Origin: CAMPJU01 sp046566095
GTDB lineage: Bacteria; Pseudomonadota; Gammaproteobacteria; Xanthomonadales; Xanthomonadaceae
NCBI GenBank assembly: GCA_046566095.1
Contig: JBKHXI010000022.1
Location: 1-38,808, forward strand
Reading direction: 5' to 3'
DNA length: 38,808 nt
The translations under genes were made by a program, and so were the position numbers. Numbering within the stretch: position 1 is the stretch's first letter; each line of letters opens with the position of its first letter. The notes under the pieces are model-generated. The model did not search any database. It saw nothing but the letters and a program-made list of their open reading frames with translations, and had not been told where the DNA came from. Shown here one piece after another: positions 1-7,169 of this stretch.

Positions 1-1200
1 CTGCACGCGCTGCGCGAGGCCGGCGCGGCCGAGGCGGTGCTGCGCCAGGCGGTGATGATGCGCGGGCGCATGGTGCACTTCGCCGACGGCAGCCAGCAGC
101 TGCAGCGCTACGGCCGCGACGACAGCGAGGTGATCTGGTCGGTCAGCCGCGCCGAGCTCAACATCGTCCTGCTCGATGCCGCCGAGGCGGCCGGCGCGCG
201 CCTGCACTTCGACCGGCGGCTGGACGCGGTGGACTTCGACGCGCGTACCGCGCGCTTCGTCGACGACCGCGACGGCGACGTGCACGCGCACGGCTTCGCC
301 GCCCTGCTCGGCGCCGACGGCGCCGGCTCGGCGCTGCGCGCGGCGATGGCGTCGCGGGCCGACCTCGGCGAGCGCCAGGCGCCGCTCGGCCACGGCTACA
401 AGGAACTGGAGATCCCGCCGGCGGCCGACGGCGGCTTCCGGATCGAGCCCAACGCCCTGCACATCTGGCCGCGCGGCGGCTACATGTGCATCGCCCTGCC
501 CAACGACGAGCGCACCTTCACCGTCACCCTGTTCCTGCCCAACACCGGCGACCCCGCCACCGGCACGCCCGGCTTCGACCGGGTGCGCGACGGCGCCGAC
601 GCGCGCGCCCTGTTCGCGCGCGACTTCCCCGACGCGCTGCCGCTGATCCCGGACCTGGAGGCGGACTTCGAGCGCAACCCTGTCGGCGCGCTCGGCACCC
701 TGTACCTGGACCGCTGGCACCTGGGCGGCGACGCCGTGCTGCTCGGCGACGCCGCGCACGCGATGGTGCCGTTCCACGGCCAGGGCATGAACTGCGCGTT
801 CGAGGACTGCACCGCGCTGGCCCGGCACCTGGCCGCGGCGCCGGACCCGGCCGCCGCCTTCGCCGCATTCGAGGCCGAGCGCCTGCCCAATGCGCTGGCG
901 ATCCAGGCGATGGCGCTGGAGAACTACGTGGAGATGCGCGACCGGGTCGACGACGCCGACTACCTGCTGCAGCGCGCGCTGGAGCGGGCACTGGCCGAAC
1001 GCCACCCCGACCGCTTCGTGCCGCGCTACGCGATGGTCACGTTCCGCCGCATCCCCTACGCCACCGCCTACGCGCGCGGCCGCATCCAGCGCGAACTGCT
1101 GGAGGAAGCGACCCGCGGCCGCGACTCGCTGGACGACATCGACCGCGCCCGGCTGGATGCGGAGGTCGTGCGCCGGCTCGAGCCGCTGCCTTCCATCTGA
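1..1200 (+). CDS. kmo: Kynurenine 3-monooxygenase, 5'-truncated by window edge
   Basis: FAD-dependent aromatic hydroxylase that converts L-kynurenine to 3-hydroxykynurenine with NADPH and O2, in tryptophan breakdown or quinolinate synthesis. The frame is open from base 1, so the gene begins upstream; 399 residues are visible, and comparison with the usual ~450 suggests about 50 N-terminal residues, including the GxGxxG dinucleotide fold, are missing. Visible family features are MMRGRMVHF and RDDSEVIWSVSR in the substrate half and the second FAD motif GDAAHAMVPFHGQGMN near residue 250 of the visible part. The C-terminal part resembles the membrane-associating tail of Kmo proteins. It is followed by a palindromic repeat and then sbcB. 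Other class A monooxygenases are less likely because the whole visible length matches the Kmo pattern. Confidence 0.88.
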   Translation: MHALREAGAAEAVLRQAVMMRGRMVHFADGSQQLQRYGRDDSEVIWSVSRAELNIVLLDAAEAAGARLHFDRRLDAVDFDARTARFVDDRDGDVHAHGFAALLGADGAGSALRAAMASRADLGERQAPLGHGYKELEIPPAADGGFRIEPNALHIWPRGGYMCIALPNDERTFTVTLFLPNTGDPATGTPGFDRVRDGADARALFARDFPDALPLIPDLEADFERNPVGALGTLYLDRWHLGGDAVLLGDAAHAMVPFHGQGMNCAFEDCTALARHLAAAPDPAAAFAAFEAERLPNALAIQAMALENYVEMRDRVDDADYLLQRALERALAERHPDRFVPRYAMVTFRRIPYATAYARGRIQRELLEEATRGRDSLDDIDRARLDAEVVRRLEPLPSI

Positions 1201-1212
1201 CCGTACTACCCT

Positions 1213-1288
1213 GTCGTCCCGAGCGCAGCGAGCAACCTGCTGTTTCCCGGAGTGCCACAAGCAGGTCCCTCGCTGCGCTCGGGACGAC
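1213..1288. repeat. Palindromic repeat element with perfect 20-bp arms
   Basis: The arms at 1213-1232 and 1269-1288 are perfect 20-bp inverted complements (left arm begins GTCGTCCCGAGCGCAGC). A second, inner 7-bp pair lies at 1235-1241 (ACCTGCT) and 1260-1266 (AGCAGGT). It fills the gap between kmo and sbcB and ends 5 bp before the first sbcB ATG. A diverged relative lies at 27558-27623. Repeats of this GTC(A/G)TCCCGAGCGC type are common between genes in Xanthomonadaceae. It may act as a transcript-end hairpin for kmo or be a small non-autonomous mobile element. Confidence 0.85.
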
Positions 1289-1293
1289 AACCC

Positions 1294-2754
1294 ATGGACC
1301 AGGCCATGTCCGCCAGCTTCCTGTTCTACGATCTGGAGACCTTCGGCACCGATCCGCGCACCAGCCGGATCGCGCAGTTCGCCGCGATCCGGACCGACGA
1401 GCGCCTGCGCGAGACCGAGGCTCCGATCGACTTCCTGGTGCGCCCGGCCGACGACCTGCTGCCCTCCCCCGCCGCCACCCTGGTGACCGGCATCACCCCG
1501 CAGCGGGCCCTGCGCGAGGGCGTCCACGAGGCCGAGGCCTTCGCCCGGATCCACGAGGCGATGTCCCGGCCCGGGACCTGCAGCCTCGGTTACAACTCGC
1601 TGCGCTTCGACGACGAGTTCGTCCGCCACGGCCTGTTCCGCAACTTCTTCGAGCCCTACGAGCGCGAATGGCGCGGCGGCAACTGCCGCTGGGACCTGCT
1701 CGACGCGCTGCGGCTGATGCACGCGCTGCGGCCGGAGGGCATCGCATGGCCGCAGCGCGCGGACGGCGGCGGCACCAGCTTCCGGCTCGAGCACCTGGCC
1801 GAGGCCAACGGAGTGCGCCACGGCGCCGCGCACGAGGCATTGTCCGACGTGCGCGCGCTGATCGGCCTGGCCCGCCTGTTCCGCAGCGCGCAGCCCAGGC
1901 TCTGGGACTACGCCCTGCAGCTGCGCGACAAGCGCCATTGCGGCGGGCTCCTGGACGTCGCCGGCATGGCGCCGGTGCTGCACGTCTCGCACCGCTACCC
2001 GGCCGCGCGCCGGTGCGCCGCGCCGGTGGTGCCGCTGGCACGGCACCCGAGGATCGACAGCCGGGTGATCGTGCTCGACCTGGACGCCGAACCGGACGCG
2101 CTGCTGGACCTGGACGCGCAGGACATCGCCGACCGCCTGTACGTGCGTGCCGCCGACCTGCCCGAGGGTGAGTCGCGGGTACCGCTGAAGGAGGTGCACC
2201 TGAACCGCTGCCCGGCGATCGTGCCCTGGCAGCACCTGCGCGACGAGGACTTCCAGCGGCTCGGCATCGATCCGGCCGCGGTCGAACGCCGGGTCGCGCG
2301 CCTGCGCGCCGCGGGGCCCGCGCTGGCCGAGAAGGTGCGCCGGGTGTTCGCCGCCGAAGCGCCGCGGGATCCCGGCGACGTGGACGGCTCGCTGTACGCC
2401 GGCTTCCTCGGCGACGCCGACAGGCGCCGGCTGGCGCAGGTGCGGGCGACCCCGCCGCAGCTGCTCGGCGCCCGCGACTTCGGCTTCGCCGACCCGCGCC
2501 TGCCCGAACTGCTGCTGCGCTACCGGGCCCGCAACTGGCCCGATTCGCTGCGCGCGGACGAGCGCGCCCGCTGGGACGACTACCGCCGGCGCCGGCTGGA
2601 AGGCGACGACCGCGAGCTGGCCGAATACGGCTTCTCACGCTACGAGGCGGAACTGGCGGCGCTGCGCCAGGCGCATGCCGGCGACGGCGCGCGACTGGCG
2701 CTGCTGGACCAGCTCGAGGCCTGGGGCCGCGACCTGCGCGCCGGCCTGGCCTGA
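1294..2754 (+). CDS. sbcB: Exodeoxyribonuclease I
   Basis: 3'-to-5' single-strand DNA exonuclease of the DEDDh class, acting in recombination and mismatch repair. The N-terminal motif FLFYDLETFG carries the first two metal-binding acidic residues (D13 and E15 from this start). YNSLRFDDEFVRHGLFRNFF is the second exonuclease motif and HEALSDVRAL contains the HxxxxD third motif. The C-terminal half matches the SH3-like and helical domains that complete this enzyme. The length of 486 residues is close to E. coli ExoI (475). ATG 1294 has a weak GGGA-type site about 9 bases upstream that lies inside the preceding palindrome; ATG 1306 (MSASFLFYDLE) is a good alternative that matches the usual N-terminus. 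A REP-like block follows the stop. Confidence 0.93.
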   Translation: MDQAMSASFLFYDLETFGTDPRTSRIAQFAAIRTDERLRETEAPIDFLVRPADDLLPSPAATLVTGITPQRALREGVHEAEAFARIHEAMSRPGTCSLGYNSLRFDDEFVRHGLFRNFFEPYEREWRGGNCRWDLLDALRLMHALRPEGIAWPQRADGGGTSFRLEHLAEANGVRHGAAHEALSDVRALIGLARLFRSAQPRLWDYALQLRDKRHCGGLLDVAGMAPVLHVSHRYPAARRCAAPVVPLARHPRIDSRVIVLDLDAEPDALLDLDAQDIADRLYVRAADLPEGESRVPLKEVHLNRCPAIVPWQHLRDEDFQRLGIDPAAVERRVARLRAAGPALAEKVRRVFAAEAPRDPGDVDGSLYAGFLGDADRRRLAQVRATPPQLLGARDFGFADPRLPELLLRYRARNWPDSLRADERARWDDYRRRRLEGDDRELAEYGFSRYEAELAALRQAHAGDGARLALLDQLEAWGRDLRAGLA

Positions 2755-2756
2755 GC

Positions 2757-2954
2757 ATCGCGGGCAAGGCCCGCTCCTACACAAACCCGGATCCGCAGGC
2801 GCGCCCCTTGAGCGCGATACGCAACGCCGTGACCCGTAGGAGCGTCCCTTGGGCGCGATGCCCGCGCCCTGTGGATCGCCGGGAACGCCATCGCGGACAA
2901 GGCCCGCTCCTACGCGGAGGCAGGCCGCCCCGCAGGAGCTCCCTTGGGCGCGAT
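2757..2954. repeat. REP-like hairpin block 1 (fills sbcB-DUF2461 gap)
   Basis: The 336 bp between sbcB and the DUF2461 gene contain no credible gene. They hold four 24-bp hairpin units plus one clipped unit. Core A (GCGGGC-CTT-GCCCGC) is on the minus strand at 2757-2780 and, with one change, at 2890-2913. Core B (GCGCCC-CTT-GGGCGC type) is on the plus strand at 2836-2859 and, diverged, at 2933-2954, with a clipped copy at 2801-2818. All full units share the ends GTAGGAGC and GCGAT. No A unit points the same way as a B unit. The remaining 2955-3090 shows no clear promoter or gene. Confidence 0.85.
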
Positions 2955-3090
2955 GCCCGGCATGCACCGTTCCGCCACGCGCATGCGCAGCGCGCTCCGC
3001 GGCCGGCCTTCCGGTGTGCGGCTTGCCAGCCCCGCATCCGGCCGGTAGCGTCGTACCGGTCCGCTGCATCGGCACCCCACGTCCATCGCG

Positions 3091-3777
3091 ATGACGACGT
3101 ATTTCTCCGAAGGCGCATTCGCGTTCCTGCGCGGCCTGGCCCGCCACAACGAGCGCGCCTGGTTCCTGGCCCACAAGGCCGACTACGAGGCGCAGGTGCG
3201 CGCGCCGTTCCAGCGGCTGCTGGCCGACCTGCAGCCGGCCCTGGCCGCGATCAGCCCGCAGTACCGGGCCGATCCGAAACCGCTCGGCGGCTCGCTGTTC
3301 CGGATCCAGCGCGACGTCCGCTTCGCCGGCGACAAGGCGCCGTACAAGCCCTGGCAGGGCGCCCGGCTGTTCCACGCGCGCCGGCGCGAACGGCCCTCGC
3401 CCTCGTTCTACATCCACCTGCAGCCGGGCCATTGCTTCGTCGGCGCCGGGCTGTGGCGTCCGGACACGGCGACGCAACGCCGGGTCCGCCAGTTCATCGT
3501 CGACAATCCCGCCGGCTGGAAGGCGGCGGCGCATGCGCCGGCGTTCCGGCGCCGCTACCGGCGTGAGGCTTCGGACATGCTGGTGCGGCCGCCGCGCGGC
3601 CTTCCCGCCGACTTCGCCTTCGCCGACGACCTGCGGCACCGCAACTTCGTCGCCAGCCGCGGCCTCGAGGATGCGCTGTTCGCCGGCCCGCGGCTGCGTC
3701 AGGTCCTGGAACGCGACCTCGCCGCGCTGGCCCCGTTCGTCGATTACCTGTGCGCCGCCCTCGACCTGGAGTTCTGA
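3091..3777 (+). CDS. DUF2461 (TIGR02453) family protein
   Basis: A 228-residue cytoplasmic protein matching the DUF2461/TIGR02453 family, whose biochemical role is unknown. Family hallmarks are an N-terminal LARHNERAWFLAHKADYE segment, the central FRIQRDVRFAGDKAPYKPW block around residues 70-90, and a region resembling FYIHLQPGHCFVGAGLW near 110-125. There is no signal peptide or membrane segment. ATG 3091 is the natural start by homology although no strong ribosome-binding site precedes it. The stop (3775-3777) is separated by one base from the ATG of the next gene, so the two are probably translated from one message. Confidence 0.85.
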   Translation: MTTYFSEGAFAFLRGLARHNERAWFLAHKADYEAQVRAPFQRLLADLQPALAAISPQYRADPKPLGGSLFRIQRDVRFAGDKAPYKPWQGARLFHARRRERPSPSFYIHLQPGHCFVGAGLWRPDTATQRRVRQFIVDNPAGWKAAAHAPAFRRRYRREASDMLVRPPRGLPADFAFADDLRHRNFVASRGLEDALFAGPRLRQVLERDLAALAPFVDYLCAALDLEF

Positions 3778-3778
3778 C

Positions 3779-4351
3779 ATGCGCCTGTCCCCGCGCGGCT
3801 GGATCGCGCTCTCGCTCGCCGTACTGCTCGCGCTCGGCGCCTGGGTGGCCAGCGGCCCCTGGCGCACCGTGCATGGGATCCGCGAGGCGGTGGTGGCGCA
3901 GGACGCGCGCGCCCTGTCGCGGCACGTGGACTTCCCGGCGTTGCGCGCCAGCCTCAAGGCCCAGCTCAACGACCAGCTGGTGCGTCAGGCCGGCATCGAC
4001 GCGCAGTCGGGCCTGTTCGGCGCCCTGATGCTGCGGGTCGCCGGGGGGCTGGTCGACGCGGCGGTCGAGACCATGGTCACGCCGCTGGGCCTGGGCGCGC
4101 TGATGGAAGGCCGCAAGGTCTGGAACAACGTGCTCCGCGAAGGCGTCGGCGCCCCGCCGCGGCCGGCGACCGAGCCCCTGGCCGGGCCGGAATACCGGAT
4201 CGAATCGCTGTCGCGGGTGACCGCCACCGTGCCCGACGAACAGGGCCGGCCGCTGGTGTTCGTGCTCACCCGCCAGGGCCTGCGCTGGCGCCTGAGCGAC
4301 GTGCGCCTGCCGCTGCGCCCCACCGCCGACGGGAATGGAAACGGCTCCTGA
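3779..4351 (+). CDS. DUF2939 domain protein, membrane-anchored
   Basis: A 190-residue protein with one N-terminal hydrophobic segment (WIALSLAVLLALGAWVASG, residues 6-24) serving as a signal anchor or uncleaved signal peptide. The rest should lie in the periplasm. The segment TVHGIREAVVAQDARALSRHVDFPALRASLKAQ matches the start of DUF2939 domains, where a short helical repeat precedes a conserved DFPALR motif. No catalytic motif is visible and the function is unknown. Its ATG comes one base after the DUF2461 stop, which suggests co-transcription. Family assignment is from recognised sequence pattern only. Confidence 0.75.
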   Translation: MRLSPRGWIALSLAVLLALGAWVASGPWRTVHGIREAVVAQDARALSRHVDFPALRASLKAQLNDQLVRQAGIDAQSGLFGALMLRVAGGLVDAAVETMVTPLGLGALMEGRKVWNNVLREGVGAPPRPATEPLAGPEYRIESLSRVTATVPDEQGRPLVFVLTRQGLRWRLSDVRLPLRPTADGNGNGS

Positions 4352-4370
4352 ACGGGGCGCGGGCTGCGGC

Positions 4371-4398
4371 CTTGAAATCCGCCGCCACGTCGGCATAT
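4371..4398 (+). promoter_or_regulatory. Candidate sigma-32 heat-shock promoter of hsp20
   Basis: A CTTGAAA hexamer-plus-one at 4371-4377 is followed after 13 bp by CGGCATAT at 4391-4398. This resembles the sigma-32 pattern CTTGAAA, 13-17 bp, CCCCATNT, with a perfect -35 and a partial -10. It is the only such match in the gap upstream of the small heat-shock gene. Transcription from here would give a leader of roughly 190 nt. Confidence 0.5.
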
Positions 4399-4404
4399 GG
4401 CGGT

Positions 4405-4592
4405 CGGCTACCGGGGCCGTCGCGCTCCGGGCCGGCACCCGAGGTGCCGGCGCAGCGCGCGGACCGGGCATCGCCCCGGCGCCCGCGCCGCGCGGACGCC
4501 CGCCGGGCGCCGCAGGCCCGCCACGCCGATCCCGGACCGACGCGACCAGGTAGCCCTGGCAACGCAGGAACGATCCATCCGAGGTGACGACG
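4405..4592 (+). promoter_or_regulatory. Long structured 5' leader of hsp20
   Basis: If the candidate promoter at 4371-4398 is used, the message carries about 190 untranslated bases. They contain a perfect 9-bp hairpin at 4431-4451 (GCCGGCACC, loop CGA, GGTGCCGGC) and a small one at 4546-4559 (CCAGG, TAGC, CCTGG). The ribosome-binding site GAGGTGA is at 4581-4587. I see no obvious strand pairing with that site, so a thermosensor role is only a possibility. Small reading frames here lack family resemblance and were not called. Confidence 0.3.
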
Positions 4593-5087
4593 ATGAGCCT
4601 GATGACCGATCTGATTCCCTGGACCCGCGGCCGCGGCAGCGAACTGCAGCGCGCGACCCCGGATCCGTTCTTCAACCTGCAGCGCGAGATCAACCGCGTC
4701 TTCGACGACACCTGGCGCGGTCTGGACCTGGCTTCCACGCGCCATGGCCGCGAACCGCTCGGCTGGCCGAGCATCGAGCTGCAGGAGGACGACAAGCAGC
4801 TGACCGTCGTGGCCGAGCTGCCCGGCATGGACGAGAAGGACATCGAGGTGATGCTCGAGAATGACGTGCTGGTGCTGCGCGGCGAGCGCCGCAGCGAACG
4901 CGAGGACGCCAACCGCCAGTTCAGCGAGCGCTACTACGGCCGCTTCGAGCGCCACATCGCGCTTCCGGTGGAAGTGCAGGCCGACAAGATCGACGCGCAG
5001 TACAGGAACGGCCTGCTCACGGTCGCGATGCCCAAGGCCGAGAACGCGCGTTCGCGCGCACGCCGCATTCCCATCCGGCACCATTGA
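4593..5087 (+). CDS. Hsp20 / alpha-crystallin small heat-shock protein
   Basis: An ATP-independent holdase chaperone that keeps unfolding proteins soluble in the cytoplasm. The alpha-crystallin domain spans roughly residues 50-150: it opens with WPSIELQEDDKQLTVVAELPGM, continues through VLVLRGERR, and closes with the G-x-L motif in NGLLTVAMPKAE. A C-terminal I-x-I motif (RIPIRHH) for oligomer assembly is present. The length of 164 residues is normal for bacterial class A-like sHSPs. ATG 4593 is chosen because GAGGTGA lies 5-11 bases upstream; an in-frame GTG at 4584 overlaps that site and is unlikely. Regulation by sigma-32 is suggested by the upstream CTTGAAA box. Confidence 0.92.
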   Translation: MSLMTDLIPWTRGRGSELQRATPDPFFNLQREINRVFDDTWRGLDLASTRHGREPLGWPSIELQEDDKQLTVVAELPGMDEKDIEVMLENDVLVLRGERRSEREDANRQFSERYYGRFERHIALPVEVQADKIDAQYRNGLLTVAMPKAENARSRARRIPIRHH

Positions 5088-5100
5088 GCCGCATGCACCG

Positions 5101-5130
5101 GCGCCGGTCCGCGAGGACCGGCGCTTTCGT
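5101..5130 (+). terminator. Rho-independent terminator after hsp20
   Basis: A perfect 10-bp GC stem (GCGCCGGTCC at 5101-5110, loop GCGA, GGACCGGCGC at 5115-5124) is followed by TTTCGTT. It begins 13 bp after the hsp20 stop and lies between two convergent genes. Confidence 0.88.
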
Positions 5131-5147
5131 TCGCGCCGCCGCCCGGC

Positions 5148-6092
5148 TCAGCCGTTGGCGATGCCGTGGGGGACGTGGCCGGCGGCCACGTGGTCGCGGG
5201 CCGAGGCGATGTTGTGCTCGGAATCGTCGAAGAAGATGTCGGCGCCGAACGCCTCCAGGAACGGGCCCTTGGGCGCGCCGCCCAGGAACAGGGCCTCGTC
5301 CAGGCGCACGTTCCACTCGCGCAGGGTGCGGATCACGCGCTCGTGCGCCGGCGCCGAGCGCGCGGTGACCAGGGCGGTCCGGATCGGCGAGCCCTCGCCG
5401 GGCGGGAACGCCGCCTGCAGCCGCTGCAGCGCGTCGAGGAAACCGCGGAACGGGCCGCCGGATAGCGGCTCGCGGGCGCGTTCGCGCTCGTTGCGGGCGA
5501 AGGCCTCAAGCCCCTGCAGGCGCGACACCCGTTCGGATTCGTCGCCGAACAGCACCGCGTCGCCGTCGAAGGCGATCCGCAGCTGATCGTGGCGCGACTG
5601 CGGCGCCTTGGCCGGCAGGATCGTGGCGGCCGCGACCCCCGCGGCCAGCGCCTTGCCGACGTCCTCGGCGTGGGTGGACAGGAACAGGTCGGCGCCGAAC
5701 GGCCGGATGTAGGGATACGGCGCCGCGCCGTTGGAGAAGGCCGCGCGGCGGATCCCCAGGCCGTGGTGGGCGATCGAGTTGAAGATTCGCAGGCCGGTGT
5801 CGGCCGAATTGCGCGAGATCAGGATCACCTCGACCCGCGGTGCGGGCTGGCCGTCCGGACCGGTCGGGCAGCCCTCGTTGAGCGCCAGCAGCTTGCGCAC
5901 CAGCGGGAAGGCGACGCCGGGGGCGAGCAGGTCGTCCTCGTGGGCCCGCTGGAAGTCGGCGTAGGCCGCAAGGCCCTCGCGCTCGAACAGGGCGTGGCTG
6001 TCCTCCAGGTCGAACAGCGCCCGCGAGGAGATCGCGACGACCAGCGGGTCGACCGTTTCGGCGGATCGGGCGGAGGCTCCTGGCGTCTGCAT
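5148..6092 (-). CDS. 5'-nucleotidase, cytosolic cN-I-like (HAD fold)
   Basis: A 314-residue protein of the 5'-nucleotidase family that includes animal cytosolic 5'-nucleotidase 1, expected to release phosphate from nucleoside monophosphates. Hallmarks: VVAISSRALFDLEDSH near residue 20, ILISRNSADTGLRIFNSI near 110 and GADLFLSTH near 150. The HAD nucleophile motif is FDGDAVLFGDESE near 175, and the last HAD acidic motif is FFDDSEHNIASARD near 283. No signal peptide is seen, so it should act in the cytoplasm. It converges with hsp20 across a terminator and is upstream-bordered by a REP-like block. Its nucleotide preference cannot be read from sequence; a link to the neighbouring NAD kinase is only positional. 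Confidence 0.85.
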   Translation of the reverse strand: MQTPGASARSAETVDPLVVAISSRALFDLEDSHALFEREGLAAYADFQRAHEDDLLAPGVAFPLVRKLLALNEGCPTGPDGQPAPRVEVILISRNSADTGLRIFNSIAHHGLGIRRAAFSNGAAPYPYIRPFGADLFLSTHAEDVGKALAAGVAAATILPAKAPQSRHDQLRIAFDGDAVLFGDESERVSRLQGLEAFARNERERAREPLSGGPFRGFLDALQRLQAAFPPGEGSPIRTALVTARSAPAHERVIRTLREWNVRLDEALFLGGAPKGPFLEAFGADIFFDDSEHNIASARDHVAAGHVPHGIANG

Positions 6093-6188
6093 GCCGCCAG
6101 TATCGTCCCAGCGCGTCTCGCCGGTCGAGATGCGCCCCGCAGTGGCGGGGCCTGCCGCGATGCGCTGCCGGTGCTCTCCATCGCCGGC

Positions 6189-6316
6189 ATCGCGCCCAAG
6201 GGGCGCTCCTACGGGGTACGGGCGGCGCGCAGCGCTGCTGCTTCGTAGGAGCGGGCCTTGCCCGCGATTGGCGCCGCACCGGAATGTCCGCGATCGCGCC
6301 CAAGGGGCGCTCCTAC
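6189..6316. repeat. REP-like hairpin block 2
   Basis: Three 24-bp units lie between the 5'-nucleotidase and nadK: core B on the minus strand at 6189-6212, core A on the plus strand at 6245-6268, and core B on the minus strand at 6293-6316. Read in the direction of the flanking minus-strand genes the order is B sense, A antisense, B sense. The two B units are identical over the 24 bp. The rest of the 254-bp gap shows no gene. Confidence 0.88.
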
Positions 6317-6346
6317 AGGAACTCGACCGGAACCGGATGTCGGGGA

Positions 6347-7117
6347 TCAGGTCACGAACTGCTCGCTCAGGATCCGCTCCTCGAGATTGTGCTCGGGATC
6401 GAACAGCAGGGTCACGGTGCGCTCGCGCGACTCGCGGATGGTGACCTCGACCACGTCGCGGACCTCGTGCGAATCGGCGGTGGCGCTGACCGGGCGCTTG
6501 TAGGGGTCGAGCACGCGGAACCGGACTTCGGTGTCGGCCTTGAGCAGCGCCCCGCGCCAGCGCCGCGGCCGGAACGGCGCGATCGGGGTCAGCGCGATCA
6601 CGCTCGAGCCCAGCGGCAGGATCGGCCCGTGCGCCGAATAGTTGTAGGCAGTGCTGCCGGCGGGCGTGGACACCAGCACGCCGTCGGCGATCAGCTCGTC
6701 CAGCCGCGGCTTGCCGTTGAGCTCGATCGCCAGGTGCGCGGCCTGGCGGGTCTGGCGCAGCAGCGAGACCTCGTTGTAGGCCAGCGACCCGGTGCTGGTG
6801 CCGGATTCGCTCACCACCAGCATCTCCAGCGGCCGCAGCACCGCGGGCTCTGCAGCGTGCAGGCGCTCGACCAGCGCATCCTCGTCGTGCTGGTTCATCA
6901 GGAAGCCGACGCCGCCGTGCTTCATCCCGTACACCGGCTTGCCGAGCGCGCCGTGGCGATGCAGGGTCTGCAGCATGAAGCCGTCGCCGCCGAGCGCGAC
7001 CAGCACGTCGGCCTCCTCCGGCGCGTGCTGGCCGTGGCGCGCCGCCAGCGCCCGCAGCGACGCGCGCGCGCCGTCGGCGGGGCTGGCGAGGAAGGCGATC
7101 CGCGGCGAGGCTTGCAT
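6347..7117 (-). CDS. nadK: NAD kinase
   Basis: Phosphorylates NAD+ to NADP+ with ATP in the cytoplasm and is the only known NADP source in most bacteria. The 256-residue protein shows the catalytic GGDG motif at residues 43-46 (VALGGDGFML), the NE-containing AYNEVSLLR segment and the glycine-rich DGVLVSTPAGSTAYNYSAHG block. ATG 7117 (MQASPRIAFLAS) is chosen because it gives the normal family N-terminus; the upstream extension of the frame lies in low-complexity antisense sequence of the next gene. It follows the glutamate dehydrogenase gene by 52 bp on the same strand, so co-transcription is possible, linking NADP supply with an NAD-using enzyme. Confidence 0.94.
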   Translation of the reverse strand: MQASPRIAFLASPADGARASLRALAARHGQHAPEEADVLVALGGDGFMLQTLHRHGALGKPVYGMKHGGVGFLMNQHDEDALVERLHAAEPAVLRPLEMLVVSESGTSTGSLAYNEVSLLRQTRQAAHLAIELNGKPRLDELIADGVLVSTPAGSTAYNYSAHGPILPLGSSVIALTPIAPFRPRRWRGALLKADTEVRFRVLDPYKRPVSATADSHEVRDVVEVTIRESRERTVTLLFDPEHNLEERILSEQFVT

Positions 7118-7120
7118 CGT

Positions 7121-7168
7121 CCGGCTCCGGGTGCGTGGCCGCAGGATAGCGCGCGCGTGCGGAGCCGG
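7121..7168 (-). other. Inverted repeat between gdh and nadK
   Basis: Perfect 9-bp arms, CCGGCTCCG at 7121-7129 and CGGAGCCGG at 7160-7168, enclose 30 bp in the short gap between the glutamate dehydrogenase stop and the nadK start. There is no T-run, so it is not a standard terminator. It could reduce read-through into nadK or stabilise the transcript. Confidence 0.35.
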
Positions 7169-7169
7169 C

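Noticed and set aside
4335..4553. A 72-codon frame before hsp20
   Set aside because: Low-complexity Ala/Gly/Arg translation, no ribosome-binding site, and it overlaps the heat-shock promoter candidate.
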